Of a stretch of 25,807 nucleotides of DNA, positions 15,079 to 22,880 are shown piece by piece (within the stretch, counting starts at the first letter, position 1; each line of letters opens with the position of its first letter). Source of the stretch: Draconibacterium orientale (GTDB lineage: Bacteria; Bacteroidota; Bacteroidia; Bacteroidales; UBA1556); the NCBI GenBank assembly GCA_022736595.1, contig DZDC01000004.1, forward strand, positions 1 to 25,807, given 5' to 3'. Below the pieces are notes generated by a model. The model was given only the letters and a program-made list of their open reading frames with translations, did not search any database and was not told where the DNA came from. Both the position numbers and the translations under genes were made by a program.

Positions 15079-15128
15079 ATTGGTTGCGTTGAATAAAAAA
15101 ATAATTTTACCGCCCCAGCGCAACCAAT
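15079..15128. repeat. Large inverted repeat flanking the sigma gene promoter
   Basis: ATTGGTTGCG (15079-15088) and CGCAACCAAT (15119-15128) are perfect 10-bp inverted arms 30 bases apart. The pairing can extend three more pairs inward (TTG with CAG, one wobble). The candidate -7 box at 15102-15109 lies between the arms. The arrangement suggests an operator around the promoter. It could instead form an RNA stem if read through from upstream. Confidence 0.55.
15102..15109 (+). promoter_or_regulatory. Candidate promoter of the sigma factor gene
   Basis: TAATTTTA is one mismatch from TAnnTTTG, and TTGG at 15080-15083 lies 18 bases upstream, within the usual -33 to -7 spacing. Transcription would begin near 15116, just before the right arm of the inverted repeat. 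Confidence 0.35.
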
Positions 15129-15212
15129 TTTCAAGTTGATGCATTAAGGCCAGCTTTCGCGTTTGATTTTGGTTTGGGTTTTTGTTTTCAGTCACTTAAT
15201 ATTGATCTGTTT

Positions 15213-15740
15213 TTGAACTCTCTAGATGAAATCATTCACGGTTGCAGGCATGGAAAAAGCAATGCACAATCACAGCTTTACCGCTTATACTCCAATAAGA
15301 TGTACGGGGTGTGTTTGTACTACAGCAAGGACCAAGAAGATGCCGAAGATCTTTTGCATGATGGATTTATAAGAGTTTTTGAGCAAATCGGGAAGTATGC
15401 CGACGGTAACTTTGAAGGCTGGATGCGACGAGTATTTGTCAATCTGGCATTGATGCGCTACCGAAAAGACAAAAGAAAAGTCAATGTGGAAGAAATTGGG
15501 CTTTTGCAAGAAAGTACTGGAGATGTGGTACCTGAAGTATCGTTGAACGCAAGCGAACTTCTTGCACTAATAAGCAAATTGCCACCCCAATACAAACTTG
15601 TATTTAACCTCTATGCCATTGAAGGATATCAACATAACGAAATAGCTAAAATGCTCGACATCAATGAAGGGACGTCTAAATCTAACCTGTCGAGAGCACG
15701 AAAGATATTGCAAGATCAACTAAATAAACAATTAAAGTAA
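15213..15740 (+). CDS. ECF-type RNA polymerase sigma factor
   Basis: Product of 175 aa if started at TTG 15213, or 188 aa from TTG 15174. The frame has no in-frame ATG before codon 43 (counted from 15174), which would cut into region 2. TTG 15213 places the start (NSLDEIIHGCRHGK) where the family normally begins. Sigma region 2 spans residues ~4-75 (QLYRLYSNKMYGVCLYYSKDQEDAEDLLHDGFIRVFEQIGKY...WMRRVFVNLALMRYRK). Region 4 spans ~118-170 (LISKLPPQYKLVFNLYAIEGYQHNEIAKMLDINEGTSKSNLSRARKIL). It would direct core polymerase to a small regulon. The next gene starts two bases after the stop and encodes a membrane protein that may be its anti-sigma partner. Confidence 0.88.
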   Translation: MNSLDEIIHGCRHGKSNAQSQLYRLYSNKMYGVCLYYSKDQEDAEDLLHDGFIRVFEQIGKYADGNFEGWMRRVFVNLALMRYRKDKRKVNVEEIGLLQESTGDVVPEVSLNASELLALISKLPPQYKLVFNLYAIEGYQHNEIAKMLDINEGTSKSNLSRARKILQDQLNKQLK

Positions 15741-15742
15741 CC

Positions 15743-17194
15743 ATGGAGGCCAACTCAAAAATCGATCAGATTTTCAAAGATGCCGCTCAGGACTTTGCTC
15801 CCACAGCCCCCGCTGCGGTGTGGAACAAAGTAGAAAGCAGTATGGCCACCGCTCGTTTCTATCGCCGATTGGGAATGGGCATTGCTGCTTCGGTTCTTTT
15901 AATTGCCCTATCCGTGTATTTCGTCTTTGATTTCAAAGAAAATACTCAAACTAAACCCATAGTTACTCATTTACAATCCGCTCAAGAGGCTCCTTTAAGT
16001 TCTTCCAATGCTAAAGAGGTTGCTCCAACCGCGTCTGAAAATAAGGCTCCATCTGTCGCCGAATCTCCCACTCAAGCCAAACCCCAACCAAAAGAGGAAT
16101 TAAAATCCAATCCAACAAGGGTAAATCAAAGCATTGCTGCTGAGAAAGAAACTGAGGCAATGCCAAATGAAGTTATTCCCAATCCAAAGGCAAGTGAAAA
16201 TCTGCAAGCTGAATCCACTGCTCTCATCGCTACCGCAGTTGCTGTGCCATCGGTTGCATCACAACCCTCAATATCTAATCAGCGCATTGAAGAAAATTCA
16301 AAAGAATCTGAAACTCTGAATCCGAATCATAGCCCCTCCTCCTCTATAAACGAAACCGTGGTAGTTATTGCTTTGCCAGCTATACCTTCTTCTGTAAGCC
16401 AAGACAATTGGGGAAAACCCTTCTCAAAAATGACAACCCCGTTGGGAAACAAAATTCTCTTTAACATTCAACCCATTTTTGTTCCACAACTTAGCATTGA
16501 AGCCTATGCAGGATTTGCACTCAGTGGAAGCAACTACGTTTTCCCTTCGACCTTAACCGTTGATGATATGGCTGTTAATGGTCCTGAGAGATCTGGAAAT
16601 TCAGCAGTTTTTGGTCTTGACCTCAGTTATCAATTTTTACCAAAATGGACCGCTTACTTAGGTCTGGAGGGTGCTGATTACAACTTCTACAGCAACATTA
16701 CGCTACCCTATAACCCCACCTTTGTAAATACCGAGCAATTTGGATACGGAGCACTTGGTTTTTTTAGTGTTTACAACATTCAGACCGCCATGAGAATTAG
16801 AAATTACAACAAAATAAACTACCTCACCCAATTGCAAACTAGCCATTCACAGCTTCGAACGGTGGCTATCCCTTTTGTAGTGGGATATCAGTTTAACCTC
16901 AAACATATTGAAATAGAACCTCAAATGGGTTTTAATTACACCTTCATCGTGGATCAAGGTATCGAAATAGGTGACGAACAAGGCTATTATCTTAAAGGAG
17001 AATTTAGTGATCTTAAAACTGGATTTTTCGGTTTAAGCGGCGGATTACAAATTAATTATACCCTTTCAAGGAGATGGAAACTGGGACTTAGAACTCGTTT
17101 AAATTATTCTTTAACTGACATTAATGAGCATCCCGACTTTAATTTCCACCCAGGAATGACCCAACTCAATTTAGTGGGCGTTTATCAACTCTAA
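15743..17194 (+). CDS. Single-pass membrane protein with beta-barrel-like C-terminal domain, possible anti-sigma partner
   Basis: Product of 483 aa. Residues 1-40 are cytoplasmic (SKIDQIFKDAAQDFAPTAPAAVWNKVES, like the short N-termini of Bacteroidota proteins encoded beside ECF sigma genes). One membrane helix follows at 43-62 (LGMGIAASVLLIALSVYFVF). Residues ~65-225 are a low-complexity segment rich in P, S, E, Q and A. From ~235 to the end the sequence is outer-membrane-barrel-like: alternating aromatic strands, Y and F at strand ends, LSYQFLPKWTAYLGLEG, FVVGYQFNLKHIEIEPQMGFNYTF, GLSGGLQINYTLSRRWKLGLRTRLNYSL. An inner-membrane helix on a barrel-like domain is odd topologically; the domain may not insert. 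Coupling to the sigma gene suggests envelope signalling, which is inferred. Confidence 0.8.
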   Translation: MEANSKIDQIFKDAAQDFAPTAPAAVWNKVESSMATARFYRRLGMGIAASVLLIALSVYFVFDFKENTQTKPIVTHLQSAQEAPLSSSNAKEVAPTASENKAPSVAESPTQAKPQPKEELKSNPTRVNQSIAAEKETEAMPNEVIPNPKASENLQAESTALIATAVAVPSVASQPSISNQRIEENSKESETLNPNHSPSSSINETVVVIALPAIPSSVSQDNWGKPFSKMTTPLGNKILFNIQPIFVPQLSIEAYAGFALSGSNYVFPSTLTVDDMAVNGPERSGNSAVFGLDLSYQFLPKWTAYLGLEGADYNFYSNITLPYNPTFVNTEQFGYGALGFFSVYNIQTAMRIRNYNKINYLTQLQTSHSQLRTVAIPFVVGYQFNLKHIEIEPQMGFNYTFIVDQGIEIGDEQGYYLKGEFSDLKTGFFGLSGGLQINYTLSRRWKLGLRTRLNYSLTDINEHPDFNFHPGMTQLNLVGVYQL

Positions 17195-17240
17195 GGCTAT
17201 CAAGAGAATTTTTGCTGTGATTTTTGGGCATAAAAAACTC

Positions 17241-17248
17241 TACTTTTG
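17241..17248 (+). promoter_or_regulatory. -7 promoter box of rnpA
   Basis: TACTTTTG, an exact TAnnTTTG match, continues as CAGCC and ends seven bases before the rnpA ATG at 17256. Transcription would start at or within a base or two of the start codon. No well-spaced -33 box is seen. Confidence 0.5.
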
Positions 17249-17255
17249 CAGCCTG

Positions 17256-17654
17256 ATGAAATACACTTTTCCTAAAACAGTACGTTTACATTTACGCAAT
17301 GAAGTAGCGCAGGTTTTTGCTCAAGGGCAAAGTATTTTTCAATTTCCTTTTCGGGCTGTTTTTATGATCGTTGAAAAGCCCAATCCTGAAAGTCCATTTC
17401 AAGTATTATTGAACGTCAGCAAGCGAAAATTTAAACGAGCTGTCGATCGCAATACCGTCAAAAGAAAAATGAGAGAATCCTTTCGTTTGCAACAAGAAGT
17501 ACTTCAGAAAATATCCGTAGATACACAACATCAACTGCTTATTGCCATTATGTATATCGACGCAAAACATAACGATTACGAGGTTTACCATAAATCCATG
17601 CATAAACTTCTACAAAAAATGGTAGATAAAAATCTGAAGTCCACCCCTGAATAA
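17256..17654 (+). CDS. rnpA: Ribonuclease P protein component
   Basis: Product of 132 aa that binds RNase P RNA and helps mature the 5' ends of tRNAs. The family signature is RKFKRAVDRNTVKRKMRESFRL (residues ~55-77), preceded by FQVLLNVSKRKF. The N-terminus KYTFPKTVRLHLRNEVAQVFAQGQSIFQFPFRAVF fits Bacteroidota RnpA. The ATG at 17256 is chosen over an in-frame upstream start at 17217, because the upstream stretch contains the promoter box and adds unrelated residues. The gene stands alone between the barrel-protein gene and galE. Confidence 0.93.
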   Translation: MKYTFPKTVRLHLRNEVAQVFAQGQSIFQFPFRAVFMIVEKPNPESPFQVLLNVSKRKFKRAVDRNTVKRKMRESFRLQQEVLQKISVDTQHQLLIAIMYIDAKHNDYEVYHKSMHKLLQKMVDKNLKSTPE

Positions 17655-17716
17655 ATCCAAATCCTTTATTGTTGTTAAAGCTAACTAACATTACTCATTC
17701 CAAACTTTAAAAACTT

Positions 17717-17724
17717 TATCTTTG
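17717..17724 (+). promoter_or_regulatory. -7 promoter box for the galE-rfbB-ispG group
   Basis: TATCTTTG matches TAnnTTTG exactly and is followed by TTGCCCC. It would give a leader of about 100 nt before the galE ATG at 17831. No convincing -33 box is seen. Confidence 0.5.
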
Positions 17725-17739
17725 TTGCCCCTAAGCAAC
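17724..17739 (+). repeat. Short hairpin at the galE transcript 5' end
   Basis: GTTGC (17724-17728) and GCAAC (17735-17739) flank CCCTAA. The right arm continues CAATTT, so the sequence GCAACCAATTT also found at the sigma promoter (15120-15130) lies here at a similar distance after the -7 box. Confidence 0.4.
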
Positions 17740-17830
17740 CAATTTCGTTTGATTTTTGAATTAGTGATAATAAATTTCCACACTCCAAAAGATAAAAGAG
17801 TATACCACAACAAAGTATTAATTATAACAC

Positions 17831-18859
17831 ATGAAACACAAAATATTGGTAACCGGAGGACTGGGTTACATAGGATCACATACCGTTGTTGAATTGCAGA
17901 GTGCAGGATATGAAGTAATCATAGTAGATGACCTTTCCAATACACGGATGGAAGTTCTTGGAAAAATCGCACAGATTACAGGAACTAAACCCCACTTTGA
18001 AAATTTTGACTTGGTCGATTCGGAGCTAACTCAGAAGTTTTTTGACCTTCATCCCGATTTATCAGGCATCATTCATTTTGCAGCTTTCAAAGCCGTAGGC
18101 GAGTCGGTTGAAAATCCGTTAAAATATTATCGCAACAACATCCAATCCTTGATTAATATACTTGAAAATATGGAGCGTTTAAAGCTCAGTAATCTTGTGT
18201 TTTCGAGCAGTTGTACGGTTTATGGGCAACCCGATGAACTCCCTGTAACCGAGCAGGCTCCCCGAAAAGCGGCTCTGTCGCCTTATGGAAATACCAAACA
18301 AATTTCTGAAGATATCATTCGCGATACAGTTGTTGCCTCCACCATCAGAAGCATCTCCTTGAGGTATTTCAACCCTGTAGGAGCCCATCCTTCAGCCTTG
18401 ATTGGCGAGCTGCCACTTGGCGTCCCCAACAATTTATTACCTTTTATAACCCAAACTGCTTGTGGTATCAGGCCCCAGCTTCGTGTTTTTGGCAGCGATT
18501 ACAACACCCCTGATGGCACCGCTGTTCGCGACTACATTCATGTGGTTGATTTAGCCCAAGCCCACTTGGTTGCTGTGAATCGGCTTGTAAACAACCTCGG
18601 GAAAGCCCCCTACGAAATCTTCAACTTAGGCACTGGCAACGGAAATTCAGTTTTGGAAGTGATTCAGTCGTTTGAAAAGGTAAGTGGTGTCAAACTCAAT
18701 TACACCATCACCGATCGTAGGCCTGGTGACGTGGAACAAGTTTGGGCTAATACCCAGTTTGCCAACGACGAATTGGGATGGAAAGCCCAATTAAGTCTTG
18801 ATGAGATGACCTTAAGTGCGTGGAAATTTCAATTAGAACTCAATAAAAACAATCAATAA
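17831..18859 (+). CDS. galE: UDP-glucose 4-epimerase
   Basis: Product of 342 aa, an extended short-chain dehydrogenase that interconverts UDP-glucose and UDP-galactose using bound NAD. The Rossmann motif TGGLGYIGSH is at residues ~8-17. VDDLSNTRMEVL follows strand 2, as in GalE. Catalytic residues are the SSSCTVYG segment and Y152-xxx-K156 in SPYGNTK. LRYFNPVGAHPSALIGE and DYIHVVDLAQAHLVA are GalE hallmarks. The stop overlaps the start of rfbB by one base, so translation is probably coupled. It supplies sugars for envelope polysaccharide. Confidence 0.93.
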   Translation: MKHKILVTGGLGYIGSHTVVELQSAGYEVIIVDDLSNTRMEVLGKIAQITGTKPHFENFDLVDSELTQKFFDLHPDLSGIIHFAAFKAVGESVENPLKYYRNNIQSLINILENMERLKLSNLVFSSSCTVYGQPDELPVTEQAPRKAALSPYGNTKQISEDIIRDTVVASTIRSISLRYFNPVGAHPSALIGELPLGVPNNLLPFITQTACGIRPQLRVFGSDYNTPDGTAVRDYIHVVDLAQAHLVAVNRLVNNLGKAPYEIFNLGTGNGNSVLEVIQSFEKVSGVKLNYTITDRRPGDVEQVWANTQFANDELGWKAQLSLDEMTLSAWKFQLELNKNNQ

Positions 18860-19914
18860 TGAAGAAGACCATTTTAATCACAGGAGGAGCAGGATTTATT
18901 GGCTCCCATTTGGTACGCCTTTTTGTAAATAAATATCCAGAATACCAAGTTGTTAACGTTGATAAACTGACCTATGCAGGAAATTTAGCCAACTTAAAAG
19001 ATGTGGAAAATAAGCCTAATTATATCTTTGAGAAAGCGGATATTGTGGATGCTGAATTGATGTTTAAAATCTTTGATCAATACCAGCCTGATGGCGTAAT
19101 TCATTTGGCAGCCGAATCGCATGTGGACCGTAGTATTGCCAATCCTAACGAATTTATATTTACTAATATCGTCGGTACAACCAATCTTTTAAATGCGGCT
19201 CGAAAATGCTGGGCCAATCAATTTGAGAATAAACGATTTTATCATGTAAGCACCGATGAGGTGTATGGAAGTCTTGGTGAAATTGGCCTTTTTACTGAAG
19301 AAACCGCTTATGACCCCCGCAGCCCTTATTCAGCTTCTAAAGCCAGCAGCGACCATTTAGTGCGTGCTTACCATCATACCTTCGGATTACCTGTGGTGGT
19401 TTCAAACTGTTCCAATAATTATGGTTCGTTTCAATTTCCAGAGAAATTAATTCCACTGTTTATCAACAATATACGCAACCTGAAAGCATTACCGGTTTAT
19501 GGTAAAGGCGAAAACATCAGAGATTGGCTTTGGGTAGAAGATCACGCCCGAGCCATCGACCTTATTTTTCACAGCGGAGCCAATGGCGATACCTACAATA
19601 TAGGAGGCCATAACGAATGGACCAATATTGCCCTAATTAAGGTGATGTGTACCATAATGGATCGAAAACTGGGTCGGGCTGCCGGTGAAAGCGAAAAGCT
19701 CATCACCTACGTCAAAGACCGCGCCGGCCACGACCTTAGATATGCCATCGATTCATCAAAATTGCAACGAGAATTGGGCTGGACCCCATCACTTCAATTT
19801 GAAGAAGGACTTGAAAAAACCATCGATTGGTACCTCGAAAACGATGCTTGGATGAAGCAAGTTACCAGTGGCGATTACCAAAATTATTATGAACAACAAT
19901 ATCTCAACAGGTAA
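18859..19914 (+). CDS. rfbB: dTDP-glucose 4,6-dehydratase
   Basis: Product of 351 aa that turns dTDP-glucose into dTDP-4-keto-6-deoxyglucose, an early step to dTDP-rhamnose and other deoxysugars. The NAD-binding motif TGGAGFIGSHLVRLF is at the N-terminus, and NVDKLTYAGNLANLKDVE is diagnostic for RmlB/RfbB. T132-D133-E134 in STDEVYGSL and Y157-xxx-K161 in YSASKASSDHLVRAYH form the active site. VSNCSNNYGSFQFPEKLIPLFI, RDWLWVEDHARAIDLI and DRAGHDLRYAIDSSKLQRELGW are also typical. The usual partners rfbA, rfbC and rfbD are not adjacent; ispG starts three bases after the stop. Confidence 0.94.
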   Translation: MKKTILITGGAGFIGSHLVRLFVNKYPEYQVVNVDKLTYAGNLANLKDVENKPNYIFEKADIVDAELMFKIFDQYQPDGVIHLAAESHVDRSIANPNEFIFTNIVGTTNLLNAARKCWANQFENKRFYHVSTDEVYGSLGEIGLFTEETAYDPRSPYSASKASSDHLVRAYHHTFGLPVVVSNCSNNYGSFQFPEKLIPLFINNIRNLKALPVYGKGENIRDWLWVEDHARAIDLIFHSGANGDTYNIGGHNEWTNIALIKVMCTIMDRKLGRAAGESEKLITYVKDRAGHDLRYAIDSSKLQRELGWTPSLQFEEGLEKTIDWYLENDAWMKQVTSGDYQNYYEQQYLNR

Positions 19915-19917
19915 GCC

Positions 19918-21714
19918 ATGGAAAGTACAATTCCGCTATCTGCCTATTGCTCCGATTTTGGAAACTATTCCCGCCAAGCAACTCGTGAAGTTACCATCGG
20001 TAGTCTTAAGCTTGGAGCTGGCCATCCCATTCGCATGCAGAGCATGTCGAGTTGCAATCCAATGGATACCGAGGCAAATGTGGATCAAGCTATTAGAATA
20101 ATTGAAGCCGGCGGCGAATTGGTACGATTTACAGCCCCTGCCGTTAAAGATGCCGAAAACCTAAAAAATATTAAGCAAGGTCTCTTGGAAAAAGGTTACC
20201 CCCAACCCTTGGTTGCTGATATTCATTTTAATCCAAAAGCGGCGCTGGAAGCAGCCAAATATGTAGAAAAGGTGCGCATCAATCCAGGAAATTACGCTGA
20301 AAATAGCAAAAGCAAAATCAACTATAGCCCTGAGGAATACGAGGAATCCTTGAAATTTATCGAAGAAAAGTTTGTTGAACTGATTTCCTATTGCAAGCAA
20401 CACCATGTGGCCATGCGCATTGGTTCCAATCACGGATCGCTTTCTCAGCGAATTATGGATCGCTATGGCGATACCCCGGAAGGAATGGTAGAAGCAGCCC
20501 TCGAATACGTTAGAATTGCAGTTAAGCATCAATATTACGATTTGGTGCTTTCCATGAAAGCCAGTAATCTTATTGTAATGGTGCAAGCATATCGACTGCT
20601 GGCTGCTAAGATGAAGGATGAAAATTTCAATTTTCCACTGCACCTTGGAGTTACTGAAGCCGGAGCGGGCGAAGATGGCCGCATAAAATCTGCTGCAGGT
20701 ATTGGAGCCTTGCTCGAAGATGGGCTCGGAGATACCATTCGCGTATCACTCACCGAAGATCCCGAATTTGAGATTCCCATTGCCCGCTTGATCCTAAAAA
20801 ACTTTGAAAATCGAACCTCCAAAACTTTTGCTCCAATAGCTCATTTACCTTACAATCCTTACCGTTTTCAAAAAAGAGAAAGCGAAGAGGTTATGAAAAT
20901 AGGTAACAGAAACGAACCCATTGTGGTGGGTTATGATTGGACCTTCGACCAACATAAAAAGGCTTTAACTGCTAACTTCAACGGCCATGAAATTTCAAAA
21001 AATGCCATTCCTATCCTTACCTTAAGCGAGTATTTAATTCAGTCCAAGCCTCAGAATGTTTTTGTAACACTTAATTATAACAATCTGAAGGAGGGACTTC
21101 TTGAAAAACTCAGCCCTGAGGATAAGGCCATTTTTGTATTTGAAGATGCGGGTCAGCATTCCGTACATCCCTTTAGGGCATTGTTTATATATTTGATAAA
21201 CAACAACTTAAATCAACCAGTAATTTTACATCGGAATTACGGATCATTAAGCGAAACAGAGCTTCAAATAAAAGCCGCCATTGATTTTGGTTCTTTGCTG
21301 GTGGATGGGTTAGGAGATGGAATTTGGATTGAATCGGGTGAAATTACTTCAACCTTACGCCTTACCGAAATTTCTTTGAACATTTTACAAGCCTGCCGTG
21401 CGCGAATTAGCAAAACAGAATATATAAGTTGCCCCAGCTGCGGACGAACTCTTTTTAATATTCAACAAGCCACAGCCAAGGTTCGGAGTTTAACGCAACA
21501 TTTGAAAGGTTTGAAAATTGCTGTTATGGGGTGCATTGTTAATGGCCCGGGAGAAATGGCCGATGCTAATTATGGGTATGTGGGTGCCGGTGTAGGCAAA
21601 ATTAATCTTTACAAAGGCAAAGAAGTGGTGGCTAAAGGTATCGACGAATCCATTGCCGTTGAAGCTTTAATTCAACTTATTAAAGATCATGGCGACTGGA
21701 AGGAACCTCAATAG
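19918..21714 (+). CDS. ispG: 4-hydroxy-3-methylbut-2-enyl diphosphate synthase (IspG/GcpE), long form
   Basis: Product of 598 aa that converts MEcPP to HMBPP in the MEP pathway, using a 4Fe-4S cluster. The N-terminal TIM barrel contains IGSLKLGAGHPIRMQSMSSCNPMDTEANVDQAI and GELVRFTAPAVKDAENL. The cluster domain has C505, C508 (SCPSCGRT) and C539 (GCIVNGPGEMADANYGYVGAG), with E546 as the fourth ligand. About 190 residues inserted between them (~300-490) mark the three-domain form found in Bacteroidota, Chlamydiae and plants; E. coli IspG is ~370 aa. Its last 35 bases overlap the convergent deacetylase gene. Confidence 0.96.
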   Translation: MESTIPLSAYCSDFGNYSRQATREVTIGSLKLGAGHPIRMQSMSSCNPMDTEANVDQAIRIIEAGGELVRFTAPAVKDAENLKNIKQGLLEKGYPQPLVADIHFNPKAALEAAKYVEKVRINPGNYAENSKSKINYSPEEYEESLKFIEEKFVELISYCKQHHVAMRIGSNHGSLSQRIMDRYGDTPEGMVEAALEYVRIAVKHQYYDLVLSMKASNLIVMVQAYRLLAAKMKDENFNFPLHLGVTEAGAGEDGRIKSAAGIGALLEDGLGDTIRVSLTEDPEFEIPIARLILKNFENRTSKTFAPIAHLPYNPYRFQKRESEEVMKIGNRNEPIVVGYDWTFDQHKKALTANFNGHEISKNAIPILTLSEYLIQSKPQNVFVTLNYNNLKEGLLEKLSPEDKAIFVFEDAGQHSVHPFRALFIYLINNNLNQPVILHRNYGSLSETELQIKAAIDFGSLLVDGLGDGIWIESGEITSTLRLTEISLNILQACRARISKTEYISCPSCGRTLFNIQQATAKVRSLTQHLKGLKIAVMGCIVNGPGEMADANYGYVGAGVGKINLYKGKEVVAKGIDESIAVEALIQLIKDHGDWKEPQ

Positions 21715-22327
21715 CGTGAAATTCATAACCCAACTTACTGAAGTGAATTAAGGTTTTTTCGAGCGCAATCACCATTCTGTCTTGAGCTTTTAAACTGTCG
21801 TGAAAAACGATAATATCACCTGCTTTTGCTTTGGAAATTACATTTTTCGCACAGCGATCAGCAGAAAGCGATTTATCAAAATCATAACTCATCACCGTCC
21901 ACATCATGATTTTATATTTTTTACTTAAGAGTTTCATCGCTTTCCATCCTATTTGACCGTGAGGAGGCCGGAATAGAGGGCTTTGCAATGCGCTATTTCC
22001 TTTTAAAACATTTCTAAAATAAGATTTTGGATTGGTTTTGAAAAAGGGAAGGTGGTTAAAGCAATGATGTCCCACCGAATGTCCATCTTCAATAACCTGT
22101 TGATACGTATCAGCAAATTTAAGTACGTTTTCTCCCACCATAAAAAAAGTAGCTTTGGCATTATAAGACTTCAATAAATGCAGCACCTTTGGCGTAACTT
22201 CAGCGTTGGGGCCATCATCGAAGGTAAGAAATAGCACCTTTTTGTCAGCGGGAATTTTCCACACCAACCAGTGACGTGTAAGCCATTGAATCCAAAATGG
22301 AATCCTAACGATATGCCATTGGGCCAT
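21680..22327 (-). CDS. Polysaccharide deacetylase (NodB-fold, carbohydrate esterase 4)
   Basis: Product of 215 aa. The NodB domain occupies nearly the whole protein. Motif 1 is FLTFDDGP (residues 33-40, D37 and D38). Motif 2 is GHHCFNH (H88 and H92, zinc ligands). Motif 3 is FRPPHGQIGW. Later come MWTVMSYDFD and IIVFHDS with its histidine. Such enzymes remove N-acetyl groups from peptidoglycan, chitin-like or exopolysaccharide sugars; which one cannot be told. A hydrophobic N-terminal stretch (HIVRIPFWIQWLTRHWLVW) may bind the membrane, but no clear cleavage site is present. It starts four bases after the IPExxxVDY-type gene. Confidence 0.9.
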   Translation of the reverse strand: MAQWHIVRIPFWIQWLTRHWLVWKIPADKKVLFLTFDDGPNAEVTPKVLHLLKSYNAKATFFMVGENVLKFADTYQQVIEDGHSVGHHCFNHLPFFKTNPKSYFRNVLKGNSALQSPLFRPPHGQIGWKAMKLLSKKYKIMMWTVMSYDFDKSLSADRCAKNVISKAKAGDIIVFHDSLKAQDRMVIALEKTLIHFSKLGYEFHAIEVPSSRHDL

Positions 22328-22331
22328 TTAA

Positions 22332-22784
22332 TTATGATTTTAAAATTCTATGTAAGTATTGCTCAAAGGTAATGTTCAATTCTGCCACTTGCTCAAAGGC
22401 TTCTGAAGAGGCCACCGAACTTAAAACTATTCCCGGTACATTCTTGAGTTTTTTAGCCAACCGACTGACGTCATCCTCATCCATTTCGCCATCGATGATC
22501 AAAAGATAATCGAAATGTTTGTACCCCTTAATCAAATTTACACCCTGAGTTTTATTGGATAGCAAATAAAAATTGGTCATATTACACTCGTCGAGGTAAA
22601 CATAAACTGAAAAACTGAAGCTTTGGTTCTTCATTGGAAAAACGAAGTCTTCCGCTTTTTGAAACTTAAAATCAAGGGTTTTATTGAGGTGAAAAACCAA
22701 GCTATAATCTTTAGAACCAGACGAAATACCCAAAAATTGGTAGTTAATTTCATCTTCATAATCCAGCTGAATCTTTTTAGCCAT
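22332..22784 (-). CDS. IPExxxVDY family protein (Bacteroidota-specific, unknown function)
   Basis: Product of 150 aa, soluble, no signal peptide. The start KKIQLDYEDEINYQFLGISSGSKDYSLVFHLNKTLDFKF follows the pattern of this family (L-D-E-I-Y-GI-----DY-L-F-LN). The middle KGYKHFDYLLIIDGE corresponds to the IPExxxVDY motif, with IPE changed to KGY. The end (LKNVPGIVLSSVASSE...) fits the family's C-terminal strand. The match is from memory. Function is unknown. It is the first gene of a two-gene minus-strand transcript with the deacetylase. Confidence 0.65.
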   Translation of the reverse strand: MAKKIQLDYEDEINYQFLGISSGSKDYSLVFHLNKTLDFKFQKAEDFVFPMKNQSFSFSVYVYLDECNMTNFYLLSNKTQGVNLIKGYKHFDYLLIIDGEMDEDDVSRLAKKLKNVPGIVLSSVASSEAFEQVAELNITFEQYLHRILKS

Positions 22785-22827
22785 AGGTTAATAAATTGGG
22801 TTAAGAGGCAAATTTTTTAAAATTTAT

Positions 22828-22835
22828 CAAAAGTA
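22828..22835 (-). promoter_or_regulatory. -7 promoter box for the IPExxxVDY-deacetylase pair
   Basis: On the minus strand this reads TACTTTTG, an exact TAnnTTTG match, 43 bases before the start codon ending at 22784. It lies back to back with the tatA -7 box, 13 bases away. Confidence 0.45.
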
Positions 22836-22848
22836 AAGAAAAAAAAAG

Positions 22849-22856
22849 TACCTTTG
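22849..22856 (+). promoter_or_regulatory. -7 promoter box for the tatA operon
   Basis: TACCTTTG matches TAnnTTTG exactly, with a predicted leader of roughly 18 nt before the tatA ATG at 22881. An A-rich run precedes it; no clear -33 box is seen. Confidence 0.5.
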
Positions 22857-22880
22857 AACCTTCTTAAATATTCACACAAT

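Noticed and set aside
20818..21388. Extra segment in IspG as a fusion or insertion event
   Set aside because: The inserted middle domain is the established three-domain IspG architecture of this phylum.
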